DNA of 64,000 bases from Mangrovicoccus algicola. GTDB lineage: Bacteria > Pseudomonadota > Alphaproteobacteria > Rhodobacterales > Rhodobacteraceae. Positions 15,513 through 25,921 of this stretch are shown here, one piece after another. The stretch is taken from positions 1 to 64,000 of the forward strand of contig NZ_JACVXA010000021.1 in NCBI RefSeq assembly GCF_014903745.1, given 5' to 3'. The position numbers were made by a program, and so were the translations under genes. The number at the start of each line of letters is the position of its first letter. The stretch's first letter is position 1. The notes under the pieces were generated by a model. That model was not told the origin of the DNA, did not search any database, and saw nothing but the letters and a program-made list of their open reading frames with translations.

Positions 15513-18500
15513 TGTCGTAGGGCATCTCGATGGTGCATGTAAGTCCTGTGTCATTCCAGTCGAACGCGATCCGGCCCTCCAAGGTTCCCTCGATCATTGC
15601 ATGGATCAAAGTGGTTCCGAAACCGTTACCGTCGGGTGGTTCGACCCCGCCTTTGGTGGTCTCTGTCCAGACCAGGCGCAGCTGGTCGCCCTCCCCGTCA
15701 TCGACCCGCATCCAGCGGATATCCAGGTGTTCGCCCTTCTCCGAAAGCGCGCCGTATTTCGCCGCATTCGTGGCCAGCTCGTGCACGGTCAGGCCGATCG
15801 CCAGGCTCGCGCGGGCATTCAGGCGCAGATCCGGCCCGTGGGTGGAGATCGTCTCCGCGCCGTAGACATCGTGCAGCTCCGGGCGGAGCAATTCGGTGAT
15901 CCGCGTCGACTGCCAGTTCTCGGCGGTCAGCAGCCCGTGGGTGCGCGCCATGGAGTCGATCCGCTCCGACAGGGTGCGCAGCACGAGCTGGGGATCGCGG
16001 CGGTCGCGCTTGGCCCGGTTTATCAGCGCCTTGACGTTGGCCAGCATGTTTTTCACGCGGTGCTGCAGTTCCAGCATGATGCGGCGCAGCTGGTCCTCGG
16101 TGGCGCGCAATTCGGATATGTCGCGCACATTGCAGCCGATCGAGTTGATGCGACCCTCGTCGGTAACCGGGTAGAAATCGACGATCCAGGATCGCACCCC
16201 CCCGTCGCCGGAGAGCGGCGGCGCCTCCATCTCCATGCCGATGACCGATGTGCCGTCCCTGGCGACACGCTCCAGCGCCGCGCCGACTTCCTCGGGGGCC
16301 TGGGGGAAGACCGTTTCCAGCCGCGCGCCGACATGGGCCTCTGCGGGGATCCCCGTCAGTTGCGCCAGCGTGTGATTCACGCGCAGGAAACGATGTTCGA
16401 GATCGAAGAGCGCCATGCCGATGGGACTTGCCCGGTACAGTTCCTCGACCTCCTGGAGCCTGCGCTGCGCCTCCTCGCGGGCGGTGACGGCCTCGGAGGC
16501 GTAGCTGCGCAGGTCGGTCACGTCGACCAGGGTGAAGACCACGCCCGAGGCGGATCCGGTCTCGTGGCGGCTGGGCGCGATGCGGGCGATCAGGTTGTGG
16601 GACCCGTCATGGGTGGACAGCTCCATCTCGTCGAGCTGCCCGGTCAGCAGCGCCGCGCGACACCCTTCCAGCAGATCGTCCGTGGGGACCATCGCGGCGA
16701 TGTCCTCCAGCGGCCGGCCGAGGTCGCTATCGGCAAAGCGGAAGAAATCGAGCGCCCGCGGCGTGAAGCGGCGCAGGTTCAGCGCGTCGTCGAGAAAGAC
16801 GGTCGGCAGCCCGGTGGATTCCAGGAACCCCGCCAGGTCGCCGTTCACCGCATTGAGCTGGGCGATGTTGGTCTGCAGCTCCTCGTTGATCGTCGAGAGC
16901 TCCTCGTTGGAGGATTGCAGCTCCTCGTTCATCGACATCATTTCCTCGTTGGAGCTTTTCAGTTCCTCGTTCGAGGTCTCGAGTTCCTCCACGGTGCTGC
17001 GGATGGTCTGGCGCGCATCGTCCAATTCGCTTTCCAGCGACCGGACATAGCCGTCATCCCAGCCGCCCCCGGCGGGGGTGAGGATCACGGTCTCGGCATC
17101 GCCCGCGCCCGCATGGTCGAACAGCAGGTACTTCTCGCCGGAAGGAAGGCGCCGCGCGGTCAGCACCATGCGCCGCAGCTCGCCGCGGATCTCGGCCGTC
17201 ACCTCGACGCTGGCCGGGTCCGCAGGCTCGCCATCGAGATGGTTGAGCACGCGCCGCACGGCGCTGGCCAGGCTTTCCACGGCCAGCGACACCAGATCAT
17301 ATCGCTGCTCGCCGGAGGGAACCCGCAGGTAATCCTCCGCCCCCGGCGAGGCATAGCTGACCGCGTTGGACGAATTCAGGACCACATAGGGCGGCACATG
17401 GCGTTCCAGGATCGCGCGTTCGACCATCGCCCGCGGGGTGGCGCCGCTCAGCGGCGGGGTCATGTCGCTGCCCATGCGCGGCAGACCCTGCGACAGGCGC
17501 CCCATCGGCAGGTCAAGCGGCCGGGACAGCTGGTTGTCGCGGCGGAAGATGCGGGTGGTGGGCTCGAATTCCTCGAACCGTTCGGCCACCCCGGTCGGGT
17601 TCTCCGACAGGCCCAGCATCAGGAAACCGCCGGGGTTCAGCGCGTAATGGAACACGCTGGCGGCGATCTTCTGCAGCTTGGGCTCGAAATAGATCGTCAG
17701 GTTGCGGCAGGAGACCAGGTCGAGCTTGGAAAAGGGCGGGTCCTTGATCAGGCTCTGATAGGAAAACCGCACCATGTTGCGCAGCGCCTTGCCGACCTCG
17801 TACCCCTCGGCGGTCGGCACGAAATAGCTTTGAAGGTAATTCGGCGGCACCTCGTCGATGATCGAGGCCGGATAGACCCCGCGCCGCGCCTGGGCCAGCG
17901 CCTCGTCGTCGATATCCGTGCCGAAGATCACCACCTGCGGATGGGCGCTGACGCGGGAGAGTTCCTCGCTCAGCAGCATCGCCATCGTGTAGGCTTCCTG
18001 GCCCGAGGAACAGCCCGGCACCCAGATGCGCACCTCTTCGTCGCGGCCGCGCCCCTTGAGGATCTGCGGCAGCACGGCGGTGCGCAGCCGGTCCCAGGCC
18101 TCCGGGTCGCGGAAGAAGCCCGTGACGTTGATCAGCACGTCATGGATCAGGCGGCGGGCCTCGTCGCGATCCTGGATCAGCCGCTTCACGTAATCCGTGG
18201 GCGAGGTGATGCCCAGCACCGACATGCGCAGGCTCAGCCGCCGCATCAGGGTCGAGTGCTTGTAATGGGTGAAGTCATGCCCGGTGTGATAGCGGACATG
18301 CTTGAACACCTTGTCGATGAATTCGCGGTCGCTTTCGATCGCCGGTTCCAGGCCGGACTTGCGGTCGAAGAAATCGGCCAGCGCGTCGACCATCTCCTCG
18401 GTGCGCAGGATCAGGTCGACCGCGCCGGTGGCAATGGCGCTCTTGGGCATGCCGTCATAGCGCGACTGGCCGGGATCCTGGGCGAAGACCAGCCCGCCCG

Positions 18501-18969
18501 CCGCCTTGATCGCCTTGATCCCGTTCGACCCGTCGCTGCCGGTGCCCGACAGGACGATGCCCACGGCACGGTCGCCGCGGTCGCGCGCCAGGCTCTCGAA
18601 GAAGACATCGATGGGACGGCGCTGGCCGCGCGGACTGTCGAACCCCGCCAGCCGCAGGATGCCGTCCTCGATGGTCAGCGCCTGCCCGGGCGGGATCAGG
18701 TAGATGTTGCCCGGCTCGACCTCCATGTCCTGGGTGATGGTCTGGACCGGCGTCTCGGTGCGCTTGCGCAGCAGGTCCTGCAGCAGGCTCTCGTGATCGG
18801 GGTCGAGATGCTGCACCAGAACCATGGCGATGCGGTGCCCCACCTGCAGGCGGGAGAAGAGATCTTGGAAGGCCTCGAGCCCGCCGGCCGAGGCGCCGAC
18901 CCCCACGATCACGGTCCGGGCATCCCGGTCTTCTGCTTGCCCTGCCGTGCTGCCGTCCATACCATCCAT
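15481..18969 (-). CDS. CheB-CheR-PAS-HWE multidomain histidine kinase
   Basis: This protein of about 1162 residues has, in order: a CheB methylesterase domain (VGVGASAGGLEAF at about 20-34, VQHLDPDHES, VLSGTGSDGSNGI, about 17-200); a CheR methyltransferase (FRDPEAWDRL, then VRIWVPGCSSGQEAYTMA, about 215-480); a Ser/Glu-rich coiled coil (repeats of SNEELKSSNEEM type, about 636-706); two PAS domains (about 710-820 and 840-955); and an HWE/HisKA_2 kinase. The kinase has the H-box ELQHRVKNMLANV, the N-box HELATNAAKYGAL and the diagnostic Trp-x-Glu in RLVWTE. The start was placed at ATG 18969; longer readings overlap the divergent LOV gene. No obvious LOV cysteine is present in its own PAS domains. 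It is coupled to a receiver gene downstream and divergent from a LOV protein. Confidence 0.88.
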   Translation of the reverse strand: MDGMDGSTAGQAEDRDARTVIVGVGASAGGLEAFQDLFSRLQVGHRIAMVLVQHLDPDHESLLQDLLRKRTETPVQTITQDMEVEPGNIYLIPPGQALTIEDGILRLAGFDSPRGQRRPIDVFFESLARDRGDRAVGIVLSGTGSDGSNGIKAIKAAGGLVFAQDPGQSRYDGMPKSAIATGAVDLILRTEEMVDALADFFDRKSGLEPAIESDREFIDKVFKHVRYHTGHDFTHYKHSTLMRRLSLRMSVLGITSPTDYVKRLIQDRDEARRLIHDVLINVTGFFRDPEAWDRLRTAVLPQILKGRGRDEEVRIWVPGCSSGQEAYTMAMLLSEELSRVSAHPQVVIFGTDIDDEALAQARRGVYPASIIDEVPPNYLQSYFVPTAEGYEVGKALRNMVRFSYQSLIKDPPFSKLDLVSCRNLTIYFEPKLQKIAASVFHYALNPGGFLMLGLSENPTGVAERFEEFEPTTRIFRRDNQLSRPLDLPMGRLSQGLPRMGSDMTPPLSGATPRAMVERAILERHVPPYVVLNSSNAVSYASPGAEDYLRVPSGEQRYDLVSLAVESLASAVRRVLNHLDGEPADPASVEVTAEIRGELRRMVLTARRLPSGEKYLLFDHAGAGDAETVILTPAGGGWDDGYVRSLESELDDARQTIRSTVEELETSNEELKSSNEEMMSMNEELQSSNEELSTINEELQTNIAQLNAVNGDLAGFLESTGLPTVFLDDALNLRRFTPRALDFFRFADSDLGRPLEDIAAMVPTDDLLEGCRAALLTGQLDEMELSTHDGSHNLIARIAPSRHETGSASGVVFTLVDVTDLRSYASEAVTAREEAQRRLQEVEELYRASPIGMALFDLEHRFLRVNHTLAQLTGIPAEAHVGARLETVFPQAPEEVGAALERVARDGTSVIGMEMEAPPLSGDGGVRSWIVDFYPVTDEGRINSIGCNVRDISELRATEDQLRRIMLELQHRVKNMLANVKALINRAKRDRRDPQLVLRTLSERIDSMARTHGLLTAENWQSTRITELLRPELHDVYGAETISTHGPDLRLNARASLAIGLTVHELATNAAKYGALSEKGEHLDIRWMRVDDGEGDQLRLVWTETTKGGVEPPDGNGFGTTLIHAMIEGTLEGRIAFDWNDTGLTCTIEMPYDNATRIAPSPV

Positions 18970-19012
18970 CCGTGAAGGCCCAATCCTGCCAACTAGAAGC
19001 GTATCTAAGCCA

Positions 19013-19519
19013 ATGTCCATCACCCGCAAGTCACATGCGTTCATTCTGTCCGTCCGGATACCCCTGACCCTGGCCGACACGCGGCAACCCGACGCGCCGC
19101 TGGTCCTGGCCAACCCCGCCTTCGAGGAGCTGACCGGCTATCCCCTTGAAGAGGTGGAGGGCCATAACTGCCGGTTCCTGCAAGGCGGCATTCCCCAGCC
19201 CGAGGCCCGGTCCGAGATCCGCGCCGCCATCGAGGAGGAGCGCGAGGTGCAGGTGATGCTGAAGAACCGCCATCGCGACGGCACCGTCTTCGACAACCTG
19301 CTTTTCATGTATCCCCTGGGCGAGGGCCTGTTCCTTGGCTCCCAGTTCCGCATGCCCGCCACGGCCCGCATCGACAGCACGATCGCGCGCCACCAGGAAA
19401 TCGTCGGCGTCGCCAATGCGCTGGCCGAGGAGATGGCGGGGCAGAGGCTGAAGATCAACCGCACCTCCTCCGATGCCGTGGCGCAGACGGTGCGTGCCTG
19501 GATGGCCAAGGGCTACTGA
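19013..19519 (+). CDS. Short LOV-domain blue-light photoreceptor
   Basis: This 168-residue protein consists of one LOV domain with short caps. The flavin-adduct motif is intact: GHNCRFLQG at 50-58 with Cys53. Other flavin contacts are present: Asn85 (KNRHRDG), Asn95 (FDNLLF) and Gln111 (GSQFR). The N-terminal strand with NPAFEELTGY is typical. After the core there is a C-terminal helical stretch of about 50 residues (RIDSTIARHQEIVGVANAL onward) but no kinase, HTH or other output domain. Short LOV proteins of this kind are known in Rhodobacterales (R. sphaeroides, Dinoroseobacter). The gene is divergent from the CheB-CheR-HWE kinase, with start codons only about 43 bases apart, so the two probably share control and may act together. 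Confidence 0.9.
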   Translation: MSITRKSHAFILSVRIPLTLADTRQPDAPLVLANPAFEELTGYPLEEVEGHNCRFLQGGIPQPEARSEIRAAIEEEREVQVMLKNRHRDGTVFDNLLFMYPLGEGLFLGSQFRMPATARIDSTIARHQEIVGVANALAEEMAGQRLKINRTSSDAVAQTVRAWMAKGY

Positions 19520-19603
19520 CGGCCGCCGGAAGGGAACCATCGTCCCGCCCGGACGCGTTGTCCCGGCAGACCGCCGCAGGATCCCGCAGAAAGGCCGTCC
19601 CGC

Positions 19604-20293
19604 ATGATCCCCACCTGGCTCACCCTCCTTGCATTGCTGTCCCTCGCGACGGGCCTGGCCAGTGCCGCGGCAATGCTGCGGCGATTGCGCGCGCATCCGC
19701 CGCGCATGAAGGTGATGGCGGCGGTGTGGCCGCTTTGCTGTCTCTTCGCCGGACCGCTCGTGCTGTGGTTCCATGCCCGCCACGGACAGGGGCACGCGGA
19801 TGACGCGACGCCCTTCCCGGCCGTGGTCGCCAAGGGAACGCTCCATTGCGGGGCGGGCTGCACGCTGGGCGATATCCTGGCCGAGACCCTGGCGCTTCTG
19901 GTTCCCGCCGTGCTGGTGCCCTTCGGCTGGCCGGGCCTATTCGGCGCGCGCATCTTCGCCGTCTGGGGGCTGGATTTCGTCTTCGCCTTCGCGATCGGGC
20001 TGGCCTTCCAGTACTACGCCATCGCGCCGATGCGCGGGCTCGGCGCGACCGCCGGCATCCGGGCCGCGCTGAAGGCGGATGCCGCCTCGCTGACCGCCTG
20101 GCAGATCGGCATGTACGGCACCATGGCCGTCGCGCATTTCGCCGTCTTCCCGGCCGTGGCGCCGGGGGCGGAGGTCGGCGCGGCCGACCCCCTGTTCTGG
20201 TTCGCCATGCAGATCGCGATGGTCGCCGGGTTCTGCACCGCCTTCCCCGTCAATGCCTGGCTGATCTCGCGGGGGATCAAGGAACGGATGTAG
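19604..20293 (+). CDS. DUF4396 domain membrane protein
   Basis: This 229-residue integral membrane protein has an N-terminal span, a soluble linker with His and Asp residues, and a C-terminal group of about four to five spans. The DUF4396 hallmark HCGAGCTLGD is present near residue 80, where His and two Cys could bind a metal; the adjacent GDILAE and a Trp-Gly-Leu-Asp further on are also typical. Function of the family is not established; some relatives sit with metal or redox genes. Its 3' end overlaps the convergent dppF gene by 17 bp (20277-20293). Confidence 0.8.
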   Translation: MIPTWLTLLALLSLATGLASAAAMLRRLRAHPPRMKVMAAVWPLCCLFAGPLVLWFHARHGQGHADDATPFPAVVAKGTLHCGAGCTLGDILAETLALLVPAVLVPFGWPGLFGARIFAVWGLDFVFAFAIGLAFQYYAIAPMRGLGATAGIRAALKADAASLTAWQIGMYGTMAVAHFAVFPAVAPGAEVGAADPLFWFAMQIAMVAGFCTAFPVNAWLISRGIKERM

Positions 20294-21121
20294 CCGCCCG
20301 CATCGCCTGCCGCCGCGCGACGCGGGCGCGGATCGCCTCCAGGTCCGTGACCGGCGTCGCCGCGAAAAGCTGCCGCGTATAGGCATGCCGCGGATCGGCA
20401 AACACCGCCTCGCGGCTGCCCTGCTCCACCACCTCGCCCTTGTTCATCACCATCACCTCGTCCGCGAGGAAGCGCACCACGCTGAGGTCATGCGAGATGA
20501 ACACGTAGGTCAGCCCGAACTCTTCCTGCAGCTCGCCCAAGAGGTTCAGCACCTGCGCCTGCACCGACAGGTCCAGCGCCGAGACGGGTTCGTCCAGCAC
20601 CAGCAGTTTCGGTTTGAGCATGATGGCCCGCGCGATGGCGATCCGCTGCCTCTGCCCGCCCGAGAACATGTGCGGATAGCGGTTGAAATGCTCGGACCCC
20701 AGCCCGACCCGTTTCAGCATCGCCTCCGCCCGGTCCTGCCGCTCGGAGGCGGGCATGTCGGTGTTCAGCATCAGCGGCTCCATCAGCACGTCGCCGACCT
20801 TCTGGCGCGGGTTGAGGCTGCCATAGGGGTTCTGGAACACCATCTGCACCTTGGAGCGCAGATCGCGCGAGATCCGGCCCCTGCCGATGGCGACCAGCTG
20901 GCCGTCGATCTTCAGCGTGCCGCCCGTGGCCGGGTCGATCAGCGCGATGATCCGCGCCAGCGTCGACTTGCCCGAGCCGGACTCGCCAACGATGGCCAGG
21001 GTCTTTCCCTGCTCCACCGCGAAACTCGCGCCCTTCACGGCGCGCAGCAGCTTGGTCTTGCCGAACATGCCCGAGGAGATGACGTAATCCTGGGTCAGGG
21101 CCTCGCCCTCGACGACGATGG

Positions 21122-21125
<4 letters not shown>
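20277..21125 (-). CDS. dppF: Dipeptide ABC transporter ATP-binding protein DppF
   Basis: This 282-residue ATPase carries Walker A GESGSGKST, signature SGGQRQRIAIARAI, Walker B LLVLDEPVSALD and a C-terminal extension of the oligopeptide type (DPRHAYTRQLFAATP). It is the last gene of dppABCDF, with its ATG overlapping the stop of dppD (4 bp). DppD and DppF form the ATPase pair driving DppBC. The 3' end overlaps the convergent DUF4396 gene. Confidence 0.93.
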
Positions 21126-21961
<836 letters not shown>

Positions 21962-21965
21962 GGTC

Positions 21966-22871
21966 TCAGCTCCGCTTCAGCTTGGGATCGAGCGCGTCGC
22001 GCAGCCCGTCGCCCATCAGGTTGATCGCCAGCACCGAGACGAGGATCGCGAGGCCCGGCAGCGTCACCACCCACCAGGCGCGCAGGATGAATTCCCGCGC
22101 CTCGGCCAGCATCGTGCCCCATTCGGGCGCCGGCGGCTGCGCCCCCATGCCGAGGAAGCCGAGCGCCGCGGAATCGAGCACCGCCGCCGAGAAGGACAGC
22201 GTCGCCTGCACGATCAGGGGCGCCAGGCAGTTGGGCAGGATGGTGCGGAACATCAGCCGCGCCCGGCCCGCCCCCGCCACCTGCGCGGCGACCACGTATT
22301 CGCGGTTCTTCTCGGCCATGACGGCGGCGCGGGTCAGCCGGGCGAAATGCGGCTGGTAGACGATGGCAATGGCGATCATCGCATTGGTCAGCCCCGGCCC
22401 CAGCACCGCGACCAGCACCAGTGCCAGCAGGAGCGAGGGGAAGGCGAGGATCACGTCCATGATCCGCATCAGCACGGCATCGACCCAGGACCCGAAGAAG
22501 CCGGCAAGAAGGCCGATCAGGATGCCGCCGAACAGCGCGATGGAGACCACGACGATGCCGATGAACAGCGAGTAGCGCGCGCCGAAGATCAGCCGGCTGA
22601 GGATGTCGCGGCCGACCGCATCGGTGCCCAGAAGGTAGTCGGCGCTGCCTTCCGCGGTCCAGGCCGGCGGCACCAGCAGCGCGTCGCGATATTGCATGAT
22701 CGGATCATGCGGCGCCAGCAGCGGCGCGAAGACCGCGGTGGCGACCAGCAGCGCGAAGACGATCAGCCCGGCCACGGCGCCGCGGTTCTGGCGGAAATAG
22801 AACCAGAACTCGGCGGCCATCCGGCGGCGGATCGTCCAGGAGGACAGGCGTTGGGGGGTCATGTCGGTCAT
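21966..22871 (-). CDS. dppC: Dipeptide ABC transporter permease DppC
   Basis: This 301-residue permease has an N-terminal cytoplasmic piece, an OppC-type N-domain (VFAPLLAPHDPI), the DAVGRDILSRLIFGAR segment and six spans with an EAA loop (EYVVAAQVAGAGRARLMFRTILPN). The ATG at 22871 overlaps dppB by 4 bp; a longer in-frame reading into dppB is only an antisense-free run-on and was not used. It pairs with DppB in the membrane. Confidence 0.92.
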   Translation of the reverse strand: MTDMTPQRLSSWTIRRRMAAEFWFYFRQNRGAVAGLIVFALLVATAVFAPLLAPHDPIMQYRDALLVPPAWTAEGSADYLLGTDAVGRDILSRLIFGARYSLFIGIVVVSIALFGGILIGLLAGFFGSWVDAVLMRIMDVILAFPSLLLALVLVAVLGPGLTNAMIAIAIVYQPHFARLTRAAVMAEKNREYVVAAQVAGAGRARLMFRTILPNCLAPLIVQATLSFSAAVLDSAALGFLGMGAQPPAPEWGTMLAEAREFILRAWWVVTLPGLAILVSVLAINLMGDGLRDALDPKLKRS

Positions 22872-23875
22872 TTGTGCCGGATCCTCGGATTGATCAGCCC
22901 GTAGGTCAGGTCGACGATCAGGTTCACCACCATCACGATGGCCGCGATCATCAGCAGGCCCGATTGCACCACCGGGTAGTCGCGCCGCGAGATGCTGTCG
23001 ATCATCCACTTGCCGATGCCCGGCCAGGAGAAGATCGTCTCGGTCAGGATGGCGCCCGCCATCAGCACGCCGACCTGCAGGCCGATCGTGGTGATCACCG
23101 GGATCATCGCGTTCCTCAGCGCATGGACGGAGACGACGCGGCCGCGGGTCAGGCCCTTGGCGCGGGCGGTGCGCACGTAATCCTCGCCCATCACCTCGAG
23201 CATGGCGGACCGCGTCTGCCGCGCGATCACGGCCAGTGGAATGGTGGCCAGCACCACCGAGGGCAGGATCAGATGCGACACGGCGGAGGCAAAGGCGCCC
23301 TCCTGCCCCGACAGCAGGCTGTCGATCAGCATGAAGCCGGTGACATCGTCGAAATAATAGAGAAGCGAGATCCGCCCCGAGACCGGCGTCCAGCCCAGCG
23401 TGCCCGAGAAGAAGATGATCAGCAGCAGCCCCCACCAGAAGATCGGCATGGAGAAGCCCACCAGCGCCCCGGTCATCGAGATCTGGTCGAACAGGGATCC
23501 GCGCCGGATCGCGGCGATCACCCCCACCGGCACGCCGATCAGCGTGGCGATCAGGATGGCGCAGACGGCAAGTTCCACCGTGGCGGGAAACAGCGCCATG
23601 AACTCGTCGAAGACCGGACGCTTGGTCACCAGCGAGGTCCCCAGATCACCCTGGAAGAGCCCGCCGAGGAAATCGAGATACTGCACCAGGAACGGCCTGT
23701 CATAGCCCAGCTGCGCCGACAGCTCGGCATGGCGTTCCGGAGAGATCCCCCTTTCGCCGGCCATCAGAAGGACCGGGTCGCCGGGCAGCACCCGCACGAA
23801 GCCGAAGGCCACGACGGTGATGCCGATGAATGTGGGGATCAGGTAAAGCAGCTTTGCGAGAAGAAATCGGAGCAT
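22868..23875 (-). CDS. dppB: Dipeptide ABC transporter permease DppB
   Basis: This 335-residue permease of the OppB/DppB family opens with MLRFLLAKLLYLIPTFIGI and contains LPGDPVLLMAG, then the EAA loop (EDYVRTARAKGLTRGRVVSVHALRN). The start at 23875 has a GGAGGG site; a reading five codons longer is weaker. It follows dppA by 62 bp, a gap containing a perfect 10-bp hairpin, and overlaps dppC by 4 bp. It forms the peptide channel with DppC. Confidence 0.92.
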   Translation of the reverse strand: MLRFLLAKLLYLIPTFIGITVVAFGFVRVLPGDPVLLMAGERGISPERHAELSAQLGYDRPFLVQYLDFLGGLFQGDLGTSLVTKRPVFDEFMALFPATVELAVCAILIATLIGVPVGVIAAIRRGSLFDQISMTGALVGFSMPIFWWGLLLIIFFSGTLGWTPVSGRISLLYYFDDVTGFMLIDSLLSGQEGAFASAVSHLILPSVVLATIPLAVIARQTRSAMLEVMGEDYVRTARAKGLTRGRVVSVHALRNAMIPVITTIGLQVGVLMAGAILTETIFSWPGIGKWMIDSISRRDYPVVQSGLLMIAAIVMVVNLIVDLTYGLINPRIRHK

Positions 23876-23892
23876 GCGCCCTCCATGCAAGC

Positions 23893-23914
23893 GGGCGCGT
23901 CCGAGGACGCGCCC
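23893..23914 (-). terminator. Intercistronic hairpin between dppA and dppB
   Basis: Arms 23893-23902 and 23905-23914 (GGGCGCGTCC / GGACGCGCCC) are exact complements. There is no T-run. Like the one after tctC, it follows a binding-protein gene and probably protects the upstream message or attenuates the permease genes. Confidence 0.5.
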
Positions 23915-23937
23915 GTGACTGGGTCAGGAAACCGGAT

Positions 23938-25542
23938 TTACTCGGCGATGTCGACGGTTTCGAAGGTGAAATCGCCCAGCGGGCTCATCACGAAGCCTTC
24001 GACATCCGCCCGCATCGGGACATACTGGGTCGAATGCGCGATGGTTGCCCAGGGTGCCTGGTCCTTGAAGACGACCTGCGCCTCCTCGTAGAGCTTCGTG
24101 CGCTCGGCCTGGTCGGATTCCTGCTTGGCGCGGGTGATCAGGTCGGAGAACTGGTCGTCGCACCATTGCGCGCGGTTGGAGCCGCCATCGCCGGTGGCCG
24201 CGCAGCTCAGCAGCACCGCGAGGAAGTTGTCGGGATCGCCGTTATCGCCGGTCCAGCCCAGGATCACCGCGCCCTCGCGCGACGGATCGGTGGAGCGCTG
24301 CAGGTACTCGCCCCATTCATAGGAGACGATTTCCACATTCACGCCGATCTCGGCGAAATCCGCCTGCATCAGCTCGGCCGTGCGCCGCGCATTGGGCATG
24401 TAGGGACGCTGCACCGGCATCGCCCAGATCTCCATCTCCAGCCCCTCGACGCCTTCCTCGGCCAGCATCGCCTTGGCGGCCTCGGGATCATAGGCGTCAT
24501 CCTCGATCGCGTCGTTATAGGACCACATGGTCGGCGGGATCGGGTTCTTGGCCACCTCGCCCGCGCCCTGGAACACGGAATCGATGATCGCCTGCTTGTT
24601 CATCGCCATGTTCAGCGCCTTGCGCACCCGCGGATTGTCGAAGGGCGCGACGGTGGTGTTATAGGCCAGGTAGGCGACGTTCAGCCCGGGCTGGCTGTCC
24701 AGCTTCAGGTTCTCGTCGGCGCGGATGTCCTCCAGGTCGGCGGGGGACGGATAGGGCATCAGGTGGCATTCGCCGGCCTTCAGCTTCTGCAGGCGCACCG
24801 AGGCATCCGGCGTGATCGCGAAGATCAGGTCGTCGATCTTGGGCGCCTCGCCGTAGAAATCGGCATTCTTCTTGTAGCGGATCACGGCATCCGGCTGGTA
24901 GGCCACGAAGCTGAACGGCCCGGTGCCGATGGGCGCGTTGTTGAATTCGGCCATGCGGTCCGCCTCGGCCAGGGTGTCGGCATATTCGGCGGAGACGATC
25001 GAGGCGAAGGGCATGGCGAGATTGGCCATGAACGGCGCCTCGGGGCGGGTCAGGGTGAATTTCACCGTCAGCTCGTCGATCTTCTCGATCGAGGCGATCA
25101 GGTCGCCCATCTCCATCGCCGAGAAATATTCATAGCTGATCCCGGGCAGATAGCCGTGCCAGGGGTTGTCGGCATTGCCCTGCCGGTCGAAGGAGAAGAT
25201 CACGTCATCGGCGTTGAACTCGCGCGAGGGCGTGAAGGCGTCGTTGGACTGCCACTTGACCCCTTCGCGCAGGTGGAAGGTGATCTCCGTCCCGTCTTCG
25301 GACACGTCCCAGCTTTCGGCCAGGCCGGGCACGACCTCGGTGGTGCCCTTCTTGAACTCCACGAGCCGCGAGAAGATCGGATGCGCCGAGGCATCGAAGG
25401 TGGTGCCCGCCGTATAGGGGGCCGGGTCGAACCCTTCGGGCGAGGCTTCGGAACAATAGATGAAGGTCTTGGCGGCTGCCGGGGCGGCGGCGGCAAGCGC
25501 CAGCGCGGACACCGCGGCAAGGCGGCGGACAAAGCGGGGCAT
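23938..25542 (-). CDS. dppA: Dipeptide-binding periplasmic protein DppA
   Basis: This 534-residue extracellular binding protein is of SBP family 5. A signal peptide ([23 protein letters not shown]) ends near residue 24. The mature N-terminus [16 protein letters not shown] and the run [20 protein letters not shown] closely follow the known DppA pattern, so dipeptides or similar compounds (haem precursors, aminolevulinate) are the likely ligands. The start at 25542 has an AAAGGAT site. It heads dppABCDF and is divergent from the Na+/H+ antiporter gene. Confidence 0.92.
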   Translation of the reverse strand: MPRFVRRLAAVSALALAAAAPAAAKTFIYCSEASPEGFDPAPYTAGTTFDASAHPIFSRLVEFKKGTTEVVPGLAESWDVSEDGTEITFHLREGVKWQSNDAFTPSREFNADDVIFSFDRQGNADNPWHGYLPGISYEYFSAMEMGDLIASIEKIDELTVKFTLTRPEAPFMANLAMPFASIVSAEYADTLAEADRMAEFNNAPIGTGPFSFVAYQPDAVIRYKKNADFYGEAPKIDDLIFAITPDASVRLQKLKAGECHLMPYPSPADLEDIRADENLKLDSQPGLNVAYLAYNTTVAPFDNPRVRKALNMAMNKQAIIDSVFQGAGEVAKNPIPPTMWSYNDAIEDDAYDPEAAKAMLAEEGVEGLEMEIWAMPVQRPYMPNARRTAELMQADFAEIGVNVEIVSYEWGEYLQRSTDPSREGAVILGWTGDNGDPDNFLAVLLSCAATGDGGSNRAQWCDDQFSDLITRAKQESDQAERTKLYEEAQVVFKDQAPWATIAHSTQYVPMRADVEGFVMSPLGDFTFETVDIAE

Positions 25543-25921
25543 GGATGATCCTTTCACTCGCTGTTGGGGCGGGACACAGGCCCGGTCTTCCGGATGGACC
25601 GGCTGGTTCTGTTTCCCCCTGACGGTTTGTGTCCCGAATCCTGACCGGCTGGTCAATCTTTGTCGCAGCGTCAGAGGCGGAAAACACCGGCGCCGGGATC
25701 GATCCGCGCCGCGGCCGGCGCAAAACCGGGCGGGTCGCGCCCCGGACGGGCCCGCCCCCGGCCCCGGCGGGTTTCCGCCCGCCCCGCCCCCGGCGAGAAA
25801 GCCGCAGGGCGAACTGGCCGATGGGGGGAGGCGAAGCGCCCGAAGAGACTATATAAGGTATCCGCGCAGCCGCCGCAGCGCTTCCCTTACCGCAATTCCT
25901 GGAACGGACCCCCCGACCCGC
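25543..25921. other. Divergent intergenic region between dppA and the antiporter
   Basis: About 380 bases hold no convincing gene. A small palindrome TGACCGGCTGGTCA is at 25642-25655 and includes a TTGACC box read toward dppA. The middle is a very GC-rich, purine-poor stretch (25690-25830). A TATATAAGGTAT patch near 25850-25862 could serve as a -10 for the antiporter. No single promoter stands out. Confidence 0.4.

Noticed and set aside
15322-18975. Very long open frame (over 1200 codons) on the plus strand
   Set aside because: It lies antisense to the CheB-CheR-HWE kinase, whose domains are clear. The product is His/Arg/Gln-rich without any family pattern, a usual effect of GC-rich third positions.
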